The notes: generated by a model from the letters alone, not told the origin. Numbered from the stretch's first letter, positions 32,122 to 41,294 are shown. The stretch is DNA of 64,000 nucleotides from Nocardioides sp. (GCF_030149505.1 NZ_JASBRN010000022.1:1-64000), one strand, 5' to 3'. Translations and numbers: made by a program.

Positions 32122-33303
32122 TCAGGCCGCGATCCGCTCCTGGGCGGCGACGGGCTCGGCGGCCTTCGCTCCACGCCCGGGCAGGGCGAGCCGGCAGATC
32201 TTCTTGAACACGCTGCCGACCTGCTTGTGCAGCGGGCCGGTGTTGTAGGACAGGCCGTAGCGCTCGCAGATCTCCTGCACCTGCTGGGCGACCTCGGGGT
32301 AGCGGCGGGCCGGCAGGTCCGGGAAGAGGTGGTGCTCGATCTGGTGGCTCAGGTTGCCGCTCATGATGTGGAACAACGGCCCGCCGGAGATGTTGGCCGA
32401 GCCGAGCACCTGGCGGTAGTACCAGTGGCCACGGGTCTCGACCGGCTCGCCCTTGTCGTCGACGCCGTCCAGGCACTCCTCCTCGGAGAAGGTCTCCACG
32501 CCGGCCGGGAAGTGGCCGCAGAAGATGATGTTGAAGGCCCAGATGTTGCGCACGACGTTGGCCACCGCGTTGCCCGCGAAGGTCAGCGGGAAGAGCGGGC
32601 CGGTCAGCGCCGGGAACAGGACGTAGTCCTTGAGCGCCTGGCGGCGGATCTTGCGCAGCAGGCGCGGGTAGAGGGGCTTGTTGTCGGCCAGCTTCCGCTT
32701 GCCGGCCACGATGTTCTCCACCTCCAGGTCGTGCAGGGCCACGCCCCACTCGAAGAGCATCATCAGCGCGAAGGCGTAGGCCGGGTTGCCCAGGTAGTAG
32801 GGCCGCCACGGCTGGTCCTCGTCCATGCGCAGGATGCCGTAACCGATGTCGCGGTCCTTGCCGAGGATGTTGGTGAAGGTGTGGTGGATGTAGTTGTGGG
32901 AGTACTTCCACTGCTCACCGGGGCAGGCGGTGTCCCAGTCGAACATGCGGGAGTTCAGGCCCGGGTCGCCCATCCAGTCGTACTGGCCGTGCATGACGTT
33001 GTGCCCGATCTCCATGTTGTCGAGGATCTTCGACAACGAGAGCGCGGCGACGGCCAGCGGCCAGGCCGGCGGTACGTAGAACAGCGCACGGCCGGCGACC
33101 TCGAGGCCACGCTGGTACTTCACGACCTTGCGGATGTAGGCGGCGTCGGCCTCACCGAGGTCGGCCAGGACGGCCTGTCGGATGGCGTCCATCTCCTCGC
33201 CGAACGCCTGCAGCTGCTCCGCGGTCAGCGGGACCTTGCCGGAGACGGGGTCGGTGGTGGCGCTGGAGGTGGCGGTGGCGCGGGTGTTCTGGGTGGTGCT
33301 CAT
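32122..33303 (-). CDS. membrane fatty-acid (acyl-CoA) desaturase, DesA3-like
   Basis: This 393-residue diiron membrane desaturase has three His boxes: His101 and His105 in GHNVMHG, His136/140/141 in SHNYIHH, and His320/324/325 in SHQIEHH. Hydrophobic helices flank the boxes (about 75-95, 170-190, 225-265). It should introduce a double bond into membrane acyl chains using electrons from the ferredoxin-reductase protein encoded just upstream. The pair parallels M. tuberculosis desA3 with Rv3230c. The regiochemistry cannot be read from sequence. The ATG at 33301-33303 follows GAAGGGACCCACCC. Confidence 0.92.
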   Translation of the reverse strand: MSTTQNTRATATSSATTDPVSGKVPLTAEQLQAFGEEMDAIRQAVLADLGEADAAYIRKVVKYQRGLEVAGRALFYVPPAWPLAVAALSLSKILDNMEIGHNVMHGQYDWMGDPGLNSRMFDWDTACPGEQWKYSHNYIHHTFTNILGKDRDIGYGILRMDEDQPWRPYYLGNPAYAFALMMLFEWGVALHDLEVENIVAGKRKLADNKPLYPRLLRKIRRQALKDYVLFPALTGPLFPLTFAGNAVANVVRNIWAFNIIFCGHFPAGVETFSEEECLDGVDDKGEPVETRGHWYYRQVLGSANISGGPLFHIMSGNLSHQIEHHLFPDLPARRYPEVAQQVQEICERYGLSYNTGPLHKQVGSVFKKICRLALPGRGAKAAEPVAAQERIAA

Positions 33304-33371
33304 GGGTGGGTCCCTTCGGTCGAGCGTGCGGAGGTGACGTGTCGAGGGTTCGGAAGTGACTGCTCGGCGCC

Positions 33372-34469
33372 TCAGAGATCCACGACGCAGTCGCCGACGG
33401 GCGCGGACACGCAGACGCGGACCTCCTCGTCGGGCAGCGAGGACTCCTCGCCGGTCAGGACGTTGCGGACGGTGCCGCTGGACTTCGTGGCGGTGCAGGA
33501 GAAGCAGATGCCCATCCGGCAGCCGGAGGTCGGGCGCAGCCCCAGGGCCTCGGCCTGCTCCAGCAGGGTGGTGCCGGTGTTGGCGGCCTGCTTGCCGGAG
33601 CGGGCGAACGCGACGTCGCCCTCGGCCGCACCCGACGGCACGACGCTGGCGACGTTGAACAGCTCGGTGCGCAGCGAGGGGCTGTCGGCGTACGCCTCGC
33701 GGACGAGGTCGAGCATGGGAGCGGGGCCGCAGGCCCACGTGTCGGTGGCGGCGTACGACGGCACCAGGCGGCGCAGCTCGAACTCGCTGAACACGCTGCC
33801 GTGGCGCAGCACGACGTCGACGTCGTTGTCGGCCGCGGCGATCTCGGCCAGCTCCGTTGCGAAGATCTGGTCCTCGGCCGAGCGGGCGAAGTGCAGGAAC
33901 GTCACGCGGCGGCCGGCCCTGCCGTCGTACCCGTCGCGCAGCAGGGTGCGCAGGATCGACATGGCCGGGGTGATGCCGGAGCCGCCGGTGAGGAAGAGCA
34001 GGTGGTTGTTGGTCGGGGTCGCCGGGCTCTCCTCGAGGACGAAGTCGCCCTCGGCCTGGGAGAGGTGGACGATGTCGCCGACCTGGGCGCGCTCGACGAG
34101 CCAGCGGCTCACCGACTGACCGGGGCGCTTCTCGCCCTGGGCGCGGACGGTGAGCTGGATGCTCTCCCCCGGCAGCGAGGCCGCGGAGGAGATGGTGAAG
34201 CAGCGGGTGGTCCGCCGGCTCCCGGGCAGGTCCACGCCGACCTGGACGTACTGACCGGCGCGGTGCCCGCGCCAGGTGCCGGTCGGCTGGAGGGTGATGG
34301 TGGCGACGGGGTGCTCGCCGCCGGTCTCGCGCCGGACGTCCAGGACGCGGGCGCGGACCTCCGTGGCGGCCCACATCGGGTTGATCTGCTCGAGGTAGCG
34401 GTCCACACCGTGGGGCGAGGTGAGTGCGGCGACCGCGCGGGAGCGGAGGATGGTGCCGGCGATACTCAT
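33372..34469 (-). CDS. ferredoxin-NAD(P) reductase with fused 2Fe-2S domain, electron donor to desaturase
   Basis: This 365-residue protein has an FAD domain (RCFTIS), an NAD(P) domain (GGSGITPAMS) and a C-terminal plant-type 2Fe-2S domain with Cys in GCRMGICFSC plus a later Cys in EVRVCVS. It would pass electrons from NAD(P)H to the desaturase. The ATG at 34467-34469 has CAGGAG upstream; an ATG five codons earlier is less well spaced. A TetR-type operator lies 18 bases upstream. Confidence 0.93.
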   Translation of the reverse strand: MSIAGTILRSRAVAALTSPHGVDRYLEQINPMWAATEVRARVLDVRRETGGEHPVATITLQPTGTWRGHRAGQYVQVGVDLPGSRRTTRCFTISSAASLPGESIQLTVRAQGEKRPGQSVSRWLVERAQVGDIVHLSQAEGDFVLEESPATPTNNHLLFLTGGSGITPAMSILRTLLRDGYDGRAGRRVTFLHFARSAEDQIFATELAEIAAADNDVDVVLRHGSVFSEFELRRLVPSYAATDTWACGPAPMLDLVREAYADSPSLRTELFNVASVVPSGAAEGDVAFARSGKQAANTGTTLLEQAEALGLRPTSGCRMGICFSCTATKSSGTVRNVLTGEESSLPDEEVRVCVSAPVGDCVVDL

Positions 34470-34487
34470 GTCGTCTCCTGACAATGG

Positions 34488-34503
34488 GTGAACGTCTGTT
34501 CAC
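34488..34503. promoter_or_regulatory. TetR-type operator of the desaturase operon
   Basis: GTGAAC-GTCT-GTTCAC is a perfect palindrome with 6-bp arms. Flanking bases TGG/TCA make it near-symmetric further out. It sits in the promoter region between the reductase/desaturase genes and the divergent TetR gene, so it is the likely binding site of that regulator. Confidence 0.75.
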
Positions 34504-34616
34504 TCAATAGTGCAGACCGGCCCCCGGCAGGGTCAAGTGGCGCGCAGGTGACCCGCCCCACGGCACTGAGTGAGGGTGGACACATGTGCACCGACGAGTC
34601 GGCCGACCCGCCTCGA

Positions 34617-34622
34617 TAGGCT
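34617..34622 (+). promoter_or_regulatory. -10 box TAGGCT for leaderless tetR mRNA
   Basis: TAGGCT ends six bases before the GTG at 34629. Confidence 0.55.
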
Positions 34623-34628
34623 GGCCCC

Positions 34629-35270
34629 GTGACCGAGACCCGCGTGGAGCGCAAGGAGCGCACCCGGCGCGCCATCCTGGACGCGGCCCTGGAGCTCTGC
34701 GAGGACAGCAGCCTGGTCGCGCTGTCGCTGCGCCAGGTCGCCGGGCGGGTCGGGATCGTCCCCACCGGCTTCTACCGCCACTTCGACTCCATCGAGGCGC
34801 TGGGCCTGGCGCTGGTCGACGAGTCCTTCGTGTCGCTGCGCGCCATGCTCCGCGACGTACGCCGGGTGGAGGCGGGCGGCACGGCCCCGGTCTCCTTCGC
34901 CGCGATCGTCGACCGGTCAGTCGACACACTGGTCTCGCACGTGCACGCCCAGCGGGCGCACTTCGCCTTCATCGCGCGCGAGCGCACGGCCGGCCCGCCC
35001 TCCGTGCGCGAGGCGATCCGCCACGAGATCGAGCTCTGCGAGCGCGAGCTGGCCACCGACCTGGCCCGGCTCCCGGGGCCGGACGCCTGGAGCACCGAGG
35101 ACCTGCGGATCCTCTCCAACCTGATCGTCACCGCGATGGTGCACACCGCGGAGTCGCTCGTCGCCGTCGCCGGCCGCCCCGAGGCCGAGCGCCGGCTGAC
35201 CCAGACCGCCCGCACGCAGCTGCGGATGGTGATCATCGGCGCCCTGCAGTGGCGCTCGGGTCAGGAGTAG
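34629..35270 (+). CDS. TetR-family regulator of the desaturase genes
   Basis: This 213-residue protein has an N-terminal TetR helix-turn-helix (RRAILDAALELCED...SLRQVAGRVGIVPTGFYRHF, about residues 12-52). A helical ligand domain of about 150 residues follows. The divergent arrangement and palindrome suggest it represses the reductase and desaturase, probably sensing acyl-CoA or fatty-acid state like DesT/FabR-type regulators. The ligand is inferred. The spacing to the -10 box points to a leaderless mRNA. Confidence 0.88.
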   Translation: MTETRVERKERTRRAILDAALELCEDSSLVALSLRQVAGRVGIVPTGFYRHFDSIEALGLALVDESFVSLRAMLRDVRRVEAGGTAPVSFAAIVDRSVDTLVSHVHAQRAHFAFIARERTAGPPSVREAIRHEIELCERELATDLARLPGPDAWSTEDLRILSNLIVTAMVHTAESLVAVAGRPEAERRLTQTARTQLRMVIIGALQWRSGQE

Positions 35271-35274
35271 GACC

Positions 35275-35973
35275 TCAGCGGGGTCCGGGCTTGATCGTGA
35301 GGTCGGGGATGGTGGCGTCGCCGGGCAGGTCGAGGACGTGCAGGACCGCGTCGGCGACGGTCTGCGGCTGGATCCACGCGGAGGCGTCGTACTCCTTGCC
35401 CTCCTGGGTGTGCACCTGCTCCTGCATCGGGGTGGCGGTGCGGCCGGGGTAGATGCTGGTGACCCGGACGCCGTGCCCGGCCTCCTCCGCCCGCAGCGCG
35501 TCGGCCAGGGCCCGCAGCCCGTGCTTGCTGGCGGCGTACGCCGACCACTGCGGGTGCGCGAAGAGCCCGGCACCCGAGTTGACCAGCACCACGGTGCCGC
35601 GGGCCTCCCGCAGCGCCGGCAGCGCGACCCGGGTCAGGGCGGCAGGCGCGACGAGGTTGACCCGCAGCTGCTCGGCCCAGTCCTGCACCGAGAGCTCCGC
35701 GACCGTGCCGAGCTGGACGACACCGGCGGCGTGGACGACCGAGTCCAGCCGCCCGGGCAGGGCCAGCGCCTCCACGGACTCCGGGTGCGCCAGGTCGGCC
35801 ACGAGCGTGATGGCTCCCGGCAGCTGGGCGGCGAGCTCGGTCGCGCGCTGCTCCGAGCGGGCCACCACGTGCACCTCGTCGCCGCGCTCGAGCAGCGCCG
35901 CCGCCACCAGGGCACCGATGCCGGAGCCGGCACCGGTGACCAGGTGGGCCCGGGCCTCCGTCGTCGGGGTCAC
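35275..35973 (-). CDS. short-chain dehydrogenase/reductase
   Basis: This 232-residue classical SDR has cofactor motif TGAGSGIG near residue 13, the conserved VNLVAPA segment, catalytic Ser in VNSGAGL, and the Tyr-x3-Lys pair in SAYAASKHG. The substrate is unknown. The GTG overlaps the stop of the upstream zinc-type reductase gene (GTGA), so both are in one operon. It converges with the TetR gene. Confidence 0.9.
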   Translation of the reverse strand: MTPTTEARAHLVTGAGSGIGALVAAALLERGDEVHVVARSEQRATELAAQLPGAITLVADLAHPESVEALALPGRLDSVVHAAGVVQLGTVAELSVQDWAEQLRVNLVAPAALTRVALPALREARGTVVLVNSGAGLFAHPQWSAYAASKHGLRALADALRAEEAGHGVRVTSIYPGRTATPMQEQVHTQEGKEYDASAWIQPQTVADAVLHVLDLPGDATIPDLTIKPGPR

Positions 35974-36938
35974 CGGGTGAGGACGATCTTGCCGAACACG
36001 TCGCCGTCGACGATCGCGGCGAAGCCCTCGGCGGCCTGCTCCATCGGGAGCGTGCGGTCCACCAGCGGGCGGGCACCGGTGGCGTCGAGCAGCGAGACGA
36101 GCGAGGCGAGCTCGTCGCGGGTGCCCATGGTCGAGCCGATCACCGAGAGCTGGAGGAAGAAGATCCGGGTCAGCTCGGCATCGTCGAGCTGCGGGCCCGA
36201 GGTGGTGCCGGAGATGACGATCGATCCGCCGGGGCGCAGCGCGCGGATCGAGTGGGACCAGGTGGCGCGGCCGACGGTCTCCATCACCGCATCGACCTTC
36301 ACCGGCAGCCGGGCGCCGGACTCGAAGACCTCGTGGGCACCGATCTCCAGCGCCCGGGCGCGCTTGGCCTCGTCACGGCTGGTCGCGAGCACCTTCAGGC
36401 CCGCGGCACGGCCGAGGATGATGCAGGCGGTCGCGACGCCGCCGCCGGCTCCCTGCACGAGCACGGTGTCACCGGCCTTGAGGCCGCCGCGGGTGAAGAG
36501 CATGCGGTACGCCGTGAGCCAGGCCGTCGGCAGGCAGGCCGCCTCCTCGAAGGACATCGACGTGGGCTTGGGCACCACGTTGCGGCGCGGCACGACGACC
36601 TTGTCGGCGAAGGTGCCCTGGTGCCGCTCGGAGAGCAGCGAGCGACGGGGATCGAGGGTCTCGTCGCCGGTCCACGCCGGGTCGCTGATGACCGCGTGCA
36701 CGACGACCTCGTTGCCGTCCTCGTCGAGGCCGGCGGCGTCGCAGCCCAGGATCATCGGCAGCTGCTCGGACTTCAGCCCCACGCCCTTGAGCGACCACAC
36801 GTCGTGGTGGTTGAGCGAGGCGGCCTTGACGGTCACCGTCGTCCACCCGTCGGGGGCGACCGGGTCCGGTCGCTCCCCCAGCCTCAGCGCGGACAGCGGG
36901 TCGTCGGAGGAGAAGGAGTCGGCGTAGACGGCGAACAT
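35970..36938 (-). CDS. medium-chain dehydrogenase/reductase, quinone-oxidoreductase type
   Basis: This 322-residue NADPH-type MDR protein has a GroES-like N-terminal half ([18 protein letters not shown]) and a Rossmann segment with [20 protein letters not shown]. Structural zinc cysteines are absent, so it is likely a zinc-free quinone or enone reductase. Its TACGGT box ends six bases before the ATG at 36938, indicating a leaderless transcript that continues into the SDR gene. Confidence 0.9.
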   Translation of the reverse strand: MFAVYADSFSSDDPLSALRLGERPDPVAPDGWTTVTVKAASLNHHDVWSLKGVGLKSEQLPMILGCDAAGLDEDGNEVVVHAVISDPAWTGDETLDPRRSLLSERHQGTFADKVVVPRRNVVPKPTSMSFEEAACLPTAWLTAYRMLFTRGGLKAGDTVLVQGAGGGVATACIILGRAAGLKVLATSRDEAKRARALEIGAHEVFESGARLPVKVDAVMETVGRATWSHSIRALRPGGSIVISGTTSGPQLDDAELTRIFFLQLSVIGSTMGTRDELASLVSLLDATGARPLVDRTLPMEQAAEGFAAIVDGDVFGKIVLTR

Positions 36939-36944
36939 GCGCCG

Positions 36945-36950
36945 ACCGTA
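36945..36950 (-). promoter_or_regulatory. -10 box TACGGT for leaderless MDR-SDR operon
   Basis: TACGGT ends six bases before the ATG at 36938. Confidence 0.55.
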
Positions 36951-36961
36951 CCGATCGCCGG

Positions 36962-38167
36962 CTAGCGGCGGGCCACCCCGTCTCGCCGAGCGGCCTCGGC
37001 CACGGCGGCCGACACGGCGCCAGGGACGCGGGGGTCGAACGGGCCCGGGATGATGAAGTCCTCGCGGAGCTCGTCGCCGACCAGCTCGGCCAGCGCGTTG
37101 GCCGCGGCGAGCTTCATGCCCTCGGTGATGCCGGTGGCGTGGACGTCCAGCGCGCCCCGGAAGATGCCGGGGAAGGCGAGGACGTTGTTGATCTGGTTGG
37201 GGAAGTCCGAGCGGCCGGTAGCGACGACGCGGGCGTACTTGTGCGCGATGTCGGGGTGGACCTCGGGTGTGGGGTTGGCCATCGCGAAGATGATCGCGTC
37301 GGGCGCCATCCGGGCGATGTCCTCCTCCGGGATGGTGCCGCCGGAGACCCCGAGGTAGACGTCGGCGCCGTCCAGGGCGTCGGCCAGCGAGCCCGAGCGC
37401 CCGGCCTTGTCGGCGGTGATCTCGGCCAGCGCCTTCTTCACCGGCGTCAGGTCGTCACGGCCGGAGTGGACCACGCCCTTGCGGTCGGTGACAGCGAGGT
37501 CGGTGATGCCGGCCTCGATGAGGATCTTGGCGATGGCGACGCCCGCGGCGCCGGCACCGGAGATGACGACCCGGGTCGTGGCGTAGTCGCGACCGGTGAG
37601 CTTGAGGGCGTTCTCCAGCGCGGCGAGCGCGACCACGGCGGTGCCGTGCTGGTCGTCGTGGAAGACGGGGATGTCGAGGCGCTCCTTGAGCCGGTCCTCG
37701 ATCTCGAAGCAGCGCGGCGCGGAGATGTCCTCCAGGTTGACCCCGCCGAAGCTCGGCGCGAGCCGGGCGACGGTCTCGATGATCTCCTCGGTGTCGGTGG
37801 TGTCCAGACAGATCGGGACGGCGTCCACGCCGCCGAACTGCTTGAAGAGCACCGCCTTGCCCTCCATCACCGGCATCGCGGCGGCCGGGCCGATGTCGCC
37901 CAGGCCGAGCACGGCGGTGCCGTCGGAGACGACGGCCACGGTGTTGGGCACCCAGGTGTAGTGCTGGGTCATGCTCGGGTCGGCCGCGATCGCCTCGCAC
38001 ACCAGCGCCACCCCGGGGGTGTAGGCCAGCGAGAGGTCCTCCTTCCCCGTCAGCGGCGCGGAGGTGATCTCCATCTTGCCGCCCAGGTGGAGGTCGAAGA
38101 CGGGGTCGCCCTCGTGCGGGTGGTGGGCTGCACGGAAGGGCTTGGGGGTGTTCGGCGTCTCGGACAC
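36962..38167 (-). CDS. NAD(P)-dependent malic enzyme
   Basis: This 401-residue enzyme oxidatively decarboxylates malate to pyruvate. Visible motifs are [15 protein letters not shown], the metal-binding segment [18 protein letters not shown] followed by [13 protein letters not shown], and the cofactor-binding [17 protein letters not shown]. The length matches the short bacterial form without a phosphotransacetylase domain. The GTG at 38167 ([10 protein letters not shown]) is preferred over an ATG 21 codons upstream that adds basic, unconserved residues. Confidence 0.94.
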   Translation of the reverse strand: MSETPNTPKPFRAAHHPHEGDPVFDLHLGGKMEITSAPLTGKEDLSLAYTPGVALVCEAIAADPSMTQHYTWVPNTVAVVSDGTAVLGLGDIGPAAAMPVMEGKAVLFKQFGGVDAVPICLDTTDTEEIIETVARLAPSFGGVNLEDISAPRCFEIEDRLKERLDIPVFHDDQHGTAVVALAALENALKLTGRDYATTRVVISGAGAAGVAIAKILIEAGITDLAVTDRKGVVHSGRDDLTPVKKALAEITADKAGRSGSLADALDGADVYLGVSGGTIPEEDIARMAPDAIIFAMANPTPEVHPDIAHKYARVVATGRSDFPNQINNVLAFPGIFRGALDVHATGITEGMKLAAANALAELVGDELREDFIIPGPFDPRVPGAVSAAVAEAARRDGVARR

Positions 38168-38254
38168 GGCCGGAAGTCTGGCACAGCGGACGTCATCCTC
38201 CGGGGGGCGTCTCGCGGTGCGATGGGTCACAGGAAGGGGCGCGGGCGCCGGCCC

Positions 38255-38647
38255 TCAGAGCCGCCCCGGACGCGGCCAGAGCCGCGCCAGCACCACCGCC
38301 AGGACCCGCTCGTCGGGCACCGGGCCGCGGTGCCGCGAGTCGACGCCGACGGCGGGGTCGTCGCTGAGCAGCCACCAGCCGCCCGCGCCGGAGGCCGTCG
38401 TACGCCGCTCGACCGCGCGCTTCACCGCGACCGTGCCGTCCGCGAGCTCCCCGACCACGACGTCACCGGGCCGCACCCGGCGGCCGTGGGCCACGAGGAG
38501 CCGGTCGCCCTCGCGCAGGGTGGGGGCCATGGAGGCGCCGTGGACGCGCGCCAGCCCCAGCCGCGCGGTCGGTGGGGTCCCGGGGGCCCGGAGGACCCGC
38601 AGGACCCGGAGGACCCAAGGGAGAGGTCGTCGTCGGGGTGAGTCCAC
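38255..38647 (-). CDS. sodX: nickel-type superoxide dismutase maturation protease
   Basis: This protein of about 130 residues is an S24/S26-type serine protease with nucleophile Ser39 in HGASMAPTL and general-base Lys76 in TVAVKRA. It is divergent from sodN and should remove the SodN propeptide to free the nickel-binding N-terminus. The GTG at 38645-38647 gives VDSPRRRPLPW. The N-terminal LRVLRVLR stretch comes from a 9-base DNA repeat. The frame stays open upstream antisense to sodN. Confidence 0.88.
   Translation of the reverse strand: MDSPRRRPLPWVLRVLRVLRAPGTPPTARLGLARVHGASMAPTLREGDRLLVAHGRRVRPGDVVVGELADGTVAVKRAVERRTTASGAGGWWLLSDDPAVGVDSRHRGPVPDERVLAVVLARLWPRPGRL
38590..38616. repeat. three 9-base tandem repeats inside sodX
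   Basis: GGAGGACCC-GCAGGACCC-GGAGGACCC is a near-perfect trimer coding for LRV repeats on the minus strand. Copy number could vary by slippage. Confidence 0.6.
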
Positions 38648-38698
38648 GGGGAGTAGTGTCCCAAGCCACCAGGACGACTCGATGAGAAAAGGACCTGC

Positions 38699-39100
38699 AT
38701 GTTCTCGAAGCTGTTCGCCCCCACGATCGACGTCTCGGCCCACTGCGACCTGCCGTGCGGTGTCTACGACCCCGCCCAGGCCCGTATCGAGGCCGAGTCG
38801 ATCAAGGGGATCATCGCCAAGGTCGCCGACAACGACGACCCCGACTTCCGCACCCGCGCGCTGATCATCAAGGAGCAGCGCGCCGAGATGGTCAAGCACC
38901 ACCTGTGGGTGCTGTGGACCGACTACTTCAAGCCCCCGCACTTCGAGAAGTACCCCCAGCTGCACGTCCTCGTGAACGAGGCGACCAAGCTGGCCGGTGC
39001 CTCGGGCGCCAAGGGCTCGCTGGACGCCGACGTGGCCGACCAGCTGCTCGCCAAGATCGACGAGATCGCAGAGATCTTCTGGGAGACCAAGAAGGCCTGA
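38699..39100 (+). CDS. sodN: nickel superoxide dismutase (precursor)
   Basis: This 133-residue precursor dismutates superoxide in the cytoplasm. The 14-residue propeptide MFSKLFAPTIDVSA precedes the nickel hook HCDLPCGVY, with ligands His15 (the new N-terminus after cleavage), Cys16 and Cys20. The four-helix bundle follows. GAAAAGGA precedes the ATG. In Streptomyces this gene needs nickel and is controlled by Nur. No clear Nur box was seen in the 51-base divergent region. Confidence 0.97.
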   Translation: MFSKLFAPTIDVSAHCDLPCGVYDPAQARIEAESIKGIIAKVADNDDPDFRTRALIIKEQRAEMVKHHLWVLWTDYFKPPHFEKYPQLHVLVNEATKLAGASGAKGSLDADVADQLLAKIDEIAEIFWETKKA

Positions 39101-39120
39101 GGCCTCCGGCCGGTCTGTCA

Positions 39121-39154
39121 GCGCGGGCCGGTCCCCACCGGGGCCGGCCCGCGC
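39121..39154 (+). terminator. strong hairpin terminator after sodN
   Basis: GCGCGGGCCGG pairs with CCGGCCCGCGC (11 bp). A further CCCC/GGGG extends the stem past a single bulged T, leaving a 3-base loop. Confidence 0.75.
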
Positions 39155-39226
39155 TGCACCCGCGCCACATCCGCTCCACCGACGTACTCCTCCCCCCACA
39201 CCCACGCAGCAGACGAGGACGACCCC

Positions 39227-39640
39227 ATGTCACAGCCCGGTCCGGTCGAGGCACCCGGCGACCGCCGCCCCGACGTCGAGCTGCGGCTGCCTGCCGACGG
39301 CGCCTACGTCTCGGTGCTGCGCACCCTCACCGCCGGGCTCGCTGCCCGCCTCGACTTCACCATCGACGACATCGAGGACCTGCGGATCGCGGTCGGCGAG
39401 GCGTGCGCGATGGTGCTGCCCGAGGCCGACCCCGGCTCCGACCTCACGGGTCGCTTCGCGCTGGCACCCGGCCGGCTCGTGATCTCGGTGGCCGTGACGG
39501 CCTCGCAGCCCGCTCCGCCGGACCACGACTCCTTCGCCTGGCAGGTGCTCACCACGCTCGCGAGCAGCGCGACCATGAGCACCACCGAGGGCGAGCTGGT
39601 CGTGACCCTCGTGATGGCGCCCGACTCCTCGGGCCTGTGA
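39227..39640 (+). CDS. anti-sigma factor, RsbW/UsfX-like ATPase-kinase
   Basis: This 137-residue protein is a compact HATPase-fold protein with the N-box region DDIEDLRIAVGEACAMVL. It is directly upstream of a SigF-like gene, with which it overlaps or nearly overlaps. It should bind and inhibit that sigma factor and phosphorylate an anti-anti-sigma protein, though no RsbV-like gene is in this window. The ATG at 39227 begins MSQPGPVEAPGDRRP. Confidence 0.88.
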   Translation: MSQPGPVEAPGDRRPDVELRLPADGAYVSVLRTLTAGLAARLDFTIDDIEDLRIAVGEACAMVLPEADPGSDLTGRFALAPGRLVISVAVTASQPAPPDHDSFAWQVLTTLASSATMSTTEGELVVTLVMAPDSSGL

Positions 39641-39642
39641 CC

Positions 39643-40536
39643 ATGACCCCCACCGCAGGACCCGACCAGCCCGCGGTCGAGGCGGCCACGCCGCTCCCCG
39701 ACGTGGCGCTGCCCGAGGTCCCGGACCCGCCCGAGGCGAGCGAGCCCACCGACGCCCGGCGCGCCGGCATCGAGGAGACCCGTCGACGCAGCGCCGAGCT
39801 CTTCGTGGAGTTCCTCGACGAGGGCGCCTCCCAGGCCTCCCGCGACGCCGCCCGCGACGCCCTCGTGCGCCTGCACCTGCCGCTGGTGGAGCACTGCGCG
39901 CGGCGCTTCCGCAACCGCGGCGAGCCCTTCGAGGACCTCGTCCAGGTCGGGACCATCGGCCTGATCAAGAGCGTGGACCGCTTCGACACCGAGCGTGGTG
40001 TGGAGTTCTCCACCTACGCCACGCCCACGATCATCGGTGAGATCAAGCGCTACTTCCGCGACAAGGGCTGGGCCATCCGGGTGCCGCGCCGGCTCCAGGA
40101 GCTGCGGATGCAGATCGGCACCGCGACCGCGGAGCTGACCCAGGACCTCGGCCGCTCCCCCACCGCCAGCGAGCTCGCCGCGCACATCGGCTGCACGGTC
40201 GAGGAGATCGTGGAGGGCATCGAGTCCTCCAACGCCTACTCCACGCTCTCCCTCGACGCCACCGACGACTCCGACGACGGCGCGGCCTCGATGCTGGATG
40301 CCCTCGGCGAGCTGGACGCGGGGATGGAGCACGTGGAGATCCGCGAGTCGATCAAGCCCCTGCTGGACCAGCTGGACGCGCGCGAGAAGAAGATCCTGCT
40401 GCTGCGCTTCTTCAAGAACATGACGCAGAGCCAGATCGCGGAGGAGATCGGCGTCTCGCAGATGCACGTCTCGCGACTGCTCAACCGCACGCTGGAGCAG
40501 CTGCGCAGCTCGCTGCAGGCCGCCGAGCACGGCTGA
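39643..40536 (+). CDS. sigF: SigB/SigF-type alternative sigma factor
   Basis: This 297-residue group 3 sigma factor has region 2 EDLVQVGTIGLIKSVDRFDTERGVEFSTYA near residue 100. Region 3 and region 4 with LLLRFFKNMTQSQIAEEIGVSQMHVSRLL at the C-terminus follow. A Pro/Glu-rich N-terminal extension of about 50 residues precedes region 2. A GTG two codons earlier overlaps the anti-sigma stop and is an equally possible start. It probably governs a general or stationary stress regulon. Confidence 0.92.
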   Translation: MTPTAGPDQPAVEAATPLPDVALPEVPDPPEASEPTDARRAGIEETRRRSAELFVEFLDEGASQASRDAARDALVRLHLPLVEHCARRFRNRGEPFEDLVQVGTIGLIKSVDRFDTERGVEFSTYATPTIIGEIKRYFRDKGWAIRVPRRLQELRMQIGTATAELTQDLGRSPTASELAAHIGCTVEEIVEGIESSNAYSTLSLDATDDSDDGAASMLDALGELDAGMEHVEIRESIKPLLDQLDAREKKILLLRFFKNMTQSQIAEEIGVSQMHVSRLLNRTLEQLRSSLQAAEHG

Positions 40537-40566
40537 GCCGGCTGCGGCCACGGGCCTGGCCGACGG

Positions 40567-40992
40567 CTACCGCTCGCGCGGGTCCGCCTCCGGCAGCGCG
40601 CCCAGCGCGCGCATCGTGTCGGGGTGCAGCATCCCGGCCAGCGTGACCAGCGCGACCAGCACGAGGGCCACCGCGAGCAGCGGCAGGTCCTGCACGTTCC
40701 ACGCCAGGCCCAGGGCGATGAGCTGGGTCAGCAGCAGGGGGCCGCGCGACCACGAGGCCATCCGGAACAGCCCCCAGGCGCACGACAGCACGGCAGCGCC
40801 CACCAGCAGGAAGAAGACCGCGGTGGACAGCCCGAGCGAGAGCCGCTCGGACTCGATGCTGGCGGCCTCCAGCGCGGCCAGCAGCAGGAGGGCGGCGCCC
40901 TCCAGTCCCGCCAGCGACGCCGCCACGACGAGCGGGGCGGGCCGGGCCCCCGAGGTCGGGGCGGGCTCGGTCGGGGGCACCTGGGAGGTCAC
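40567..40992 (-). CDS. four-helix integral membrane protein
   Basis: This 141-residue protein has a polar Pro-rich N-terminus and four hydrophobic stretches, the last containing LLAVALVLVALVTLAGML. It ends in a short polar tail, ALPEADPRER. Its position next to whiB1 resembles the membrane gene near whiB1 in mycobacteria. The function is unknown. The GTG at 40992 lies six bases from a TAGGCT box. Confidence 0.8.
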   Translation of the reverse strand: MTSQVPPTEPAPTSGARPAPLVVAASLAGLEGAALLLLAALEAASIESERLSLGLSTAVFFLLVGAAVLSCAWGLFRMASWSRGPLLLTQLIALGLAWNVQDLPLLAVALVLVALVTLAGMLHPDTMRALGALPEADPRER

Positions 40993-41294
40993 CTGCCAAG
41001 CCTAGGCGCTGCGTGGGGCGCTCCCGGTCCCGCTCGGGGACCGGGCGGGTTCCCACGCGGATAGCACGTCGCGCGGCCTGCAGGGGTGATCCGCCGCTGT
41101 GACGTAGCAGACCACGATGGGCAGGCGTTAGGTCTTGTTTAACGGTCCAATCATTGCCACGCTGGTCGCTGCGCTCGCGCCGGAGTCCGTCCTGCATGCC
41201 CACAGGCCCGCCGACGGACCGCGCGACAGGAGCGCCGCAGGCCCTGCCACCCCTGGCTTGCCCGGACGTAGAAGGAAAGAGGGATACCCCAGCC
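40993..41294. other. divergent regulatory region upstream of whiB1
   Basis: This 302-base gap holds the leaderless promoter of the minus-strand membrane gene and a 9-bp hairpin CCCGGTCCC/GGGACCGGG (41023-41045). A locally AT-richer patch around 41131-41160 (TTGTTTAACGG, CCAATCATTG) is probably the whiB1 promoter, and TCGCTGCGCTCGC at 41166 resembles the dispersed repeat. The whiB1 leader would be about 100-130 bases. No protein-coding gene is supported. Confidence 0.6.
40999..41004 (-). promoter_or_regulatory. -10 box TAGGCT for leaderless membrane-protein mRNA
   Basis: TAGGCT ends six bases before the GTG at 40992. Confidence 0.55.

Noticed and set aside
38648..38698. Nur-type nickel box between sodX and sodN
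   Set aside because: No sequence resembling the known Nur palindrome could be found in the 51 bases.
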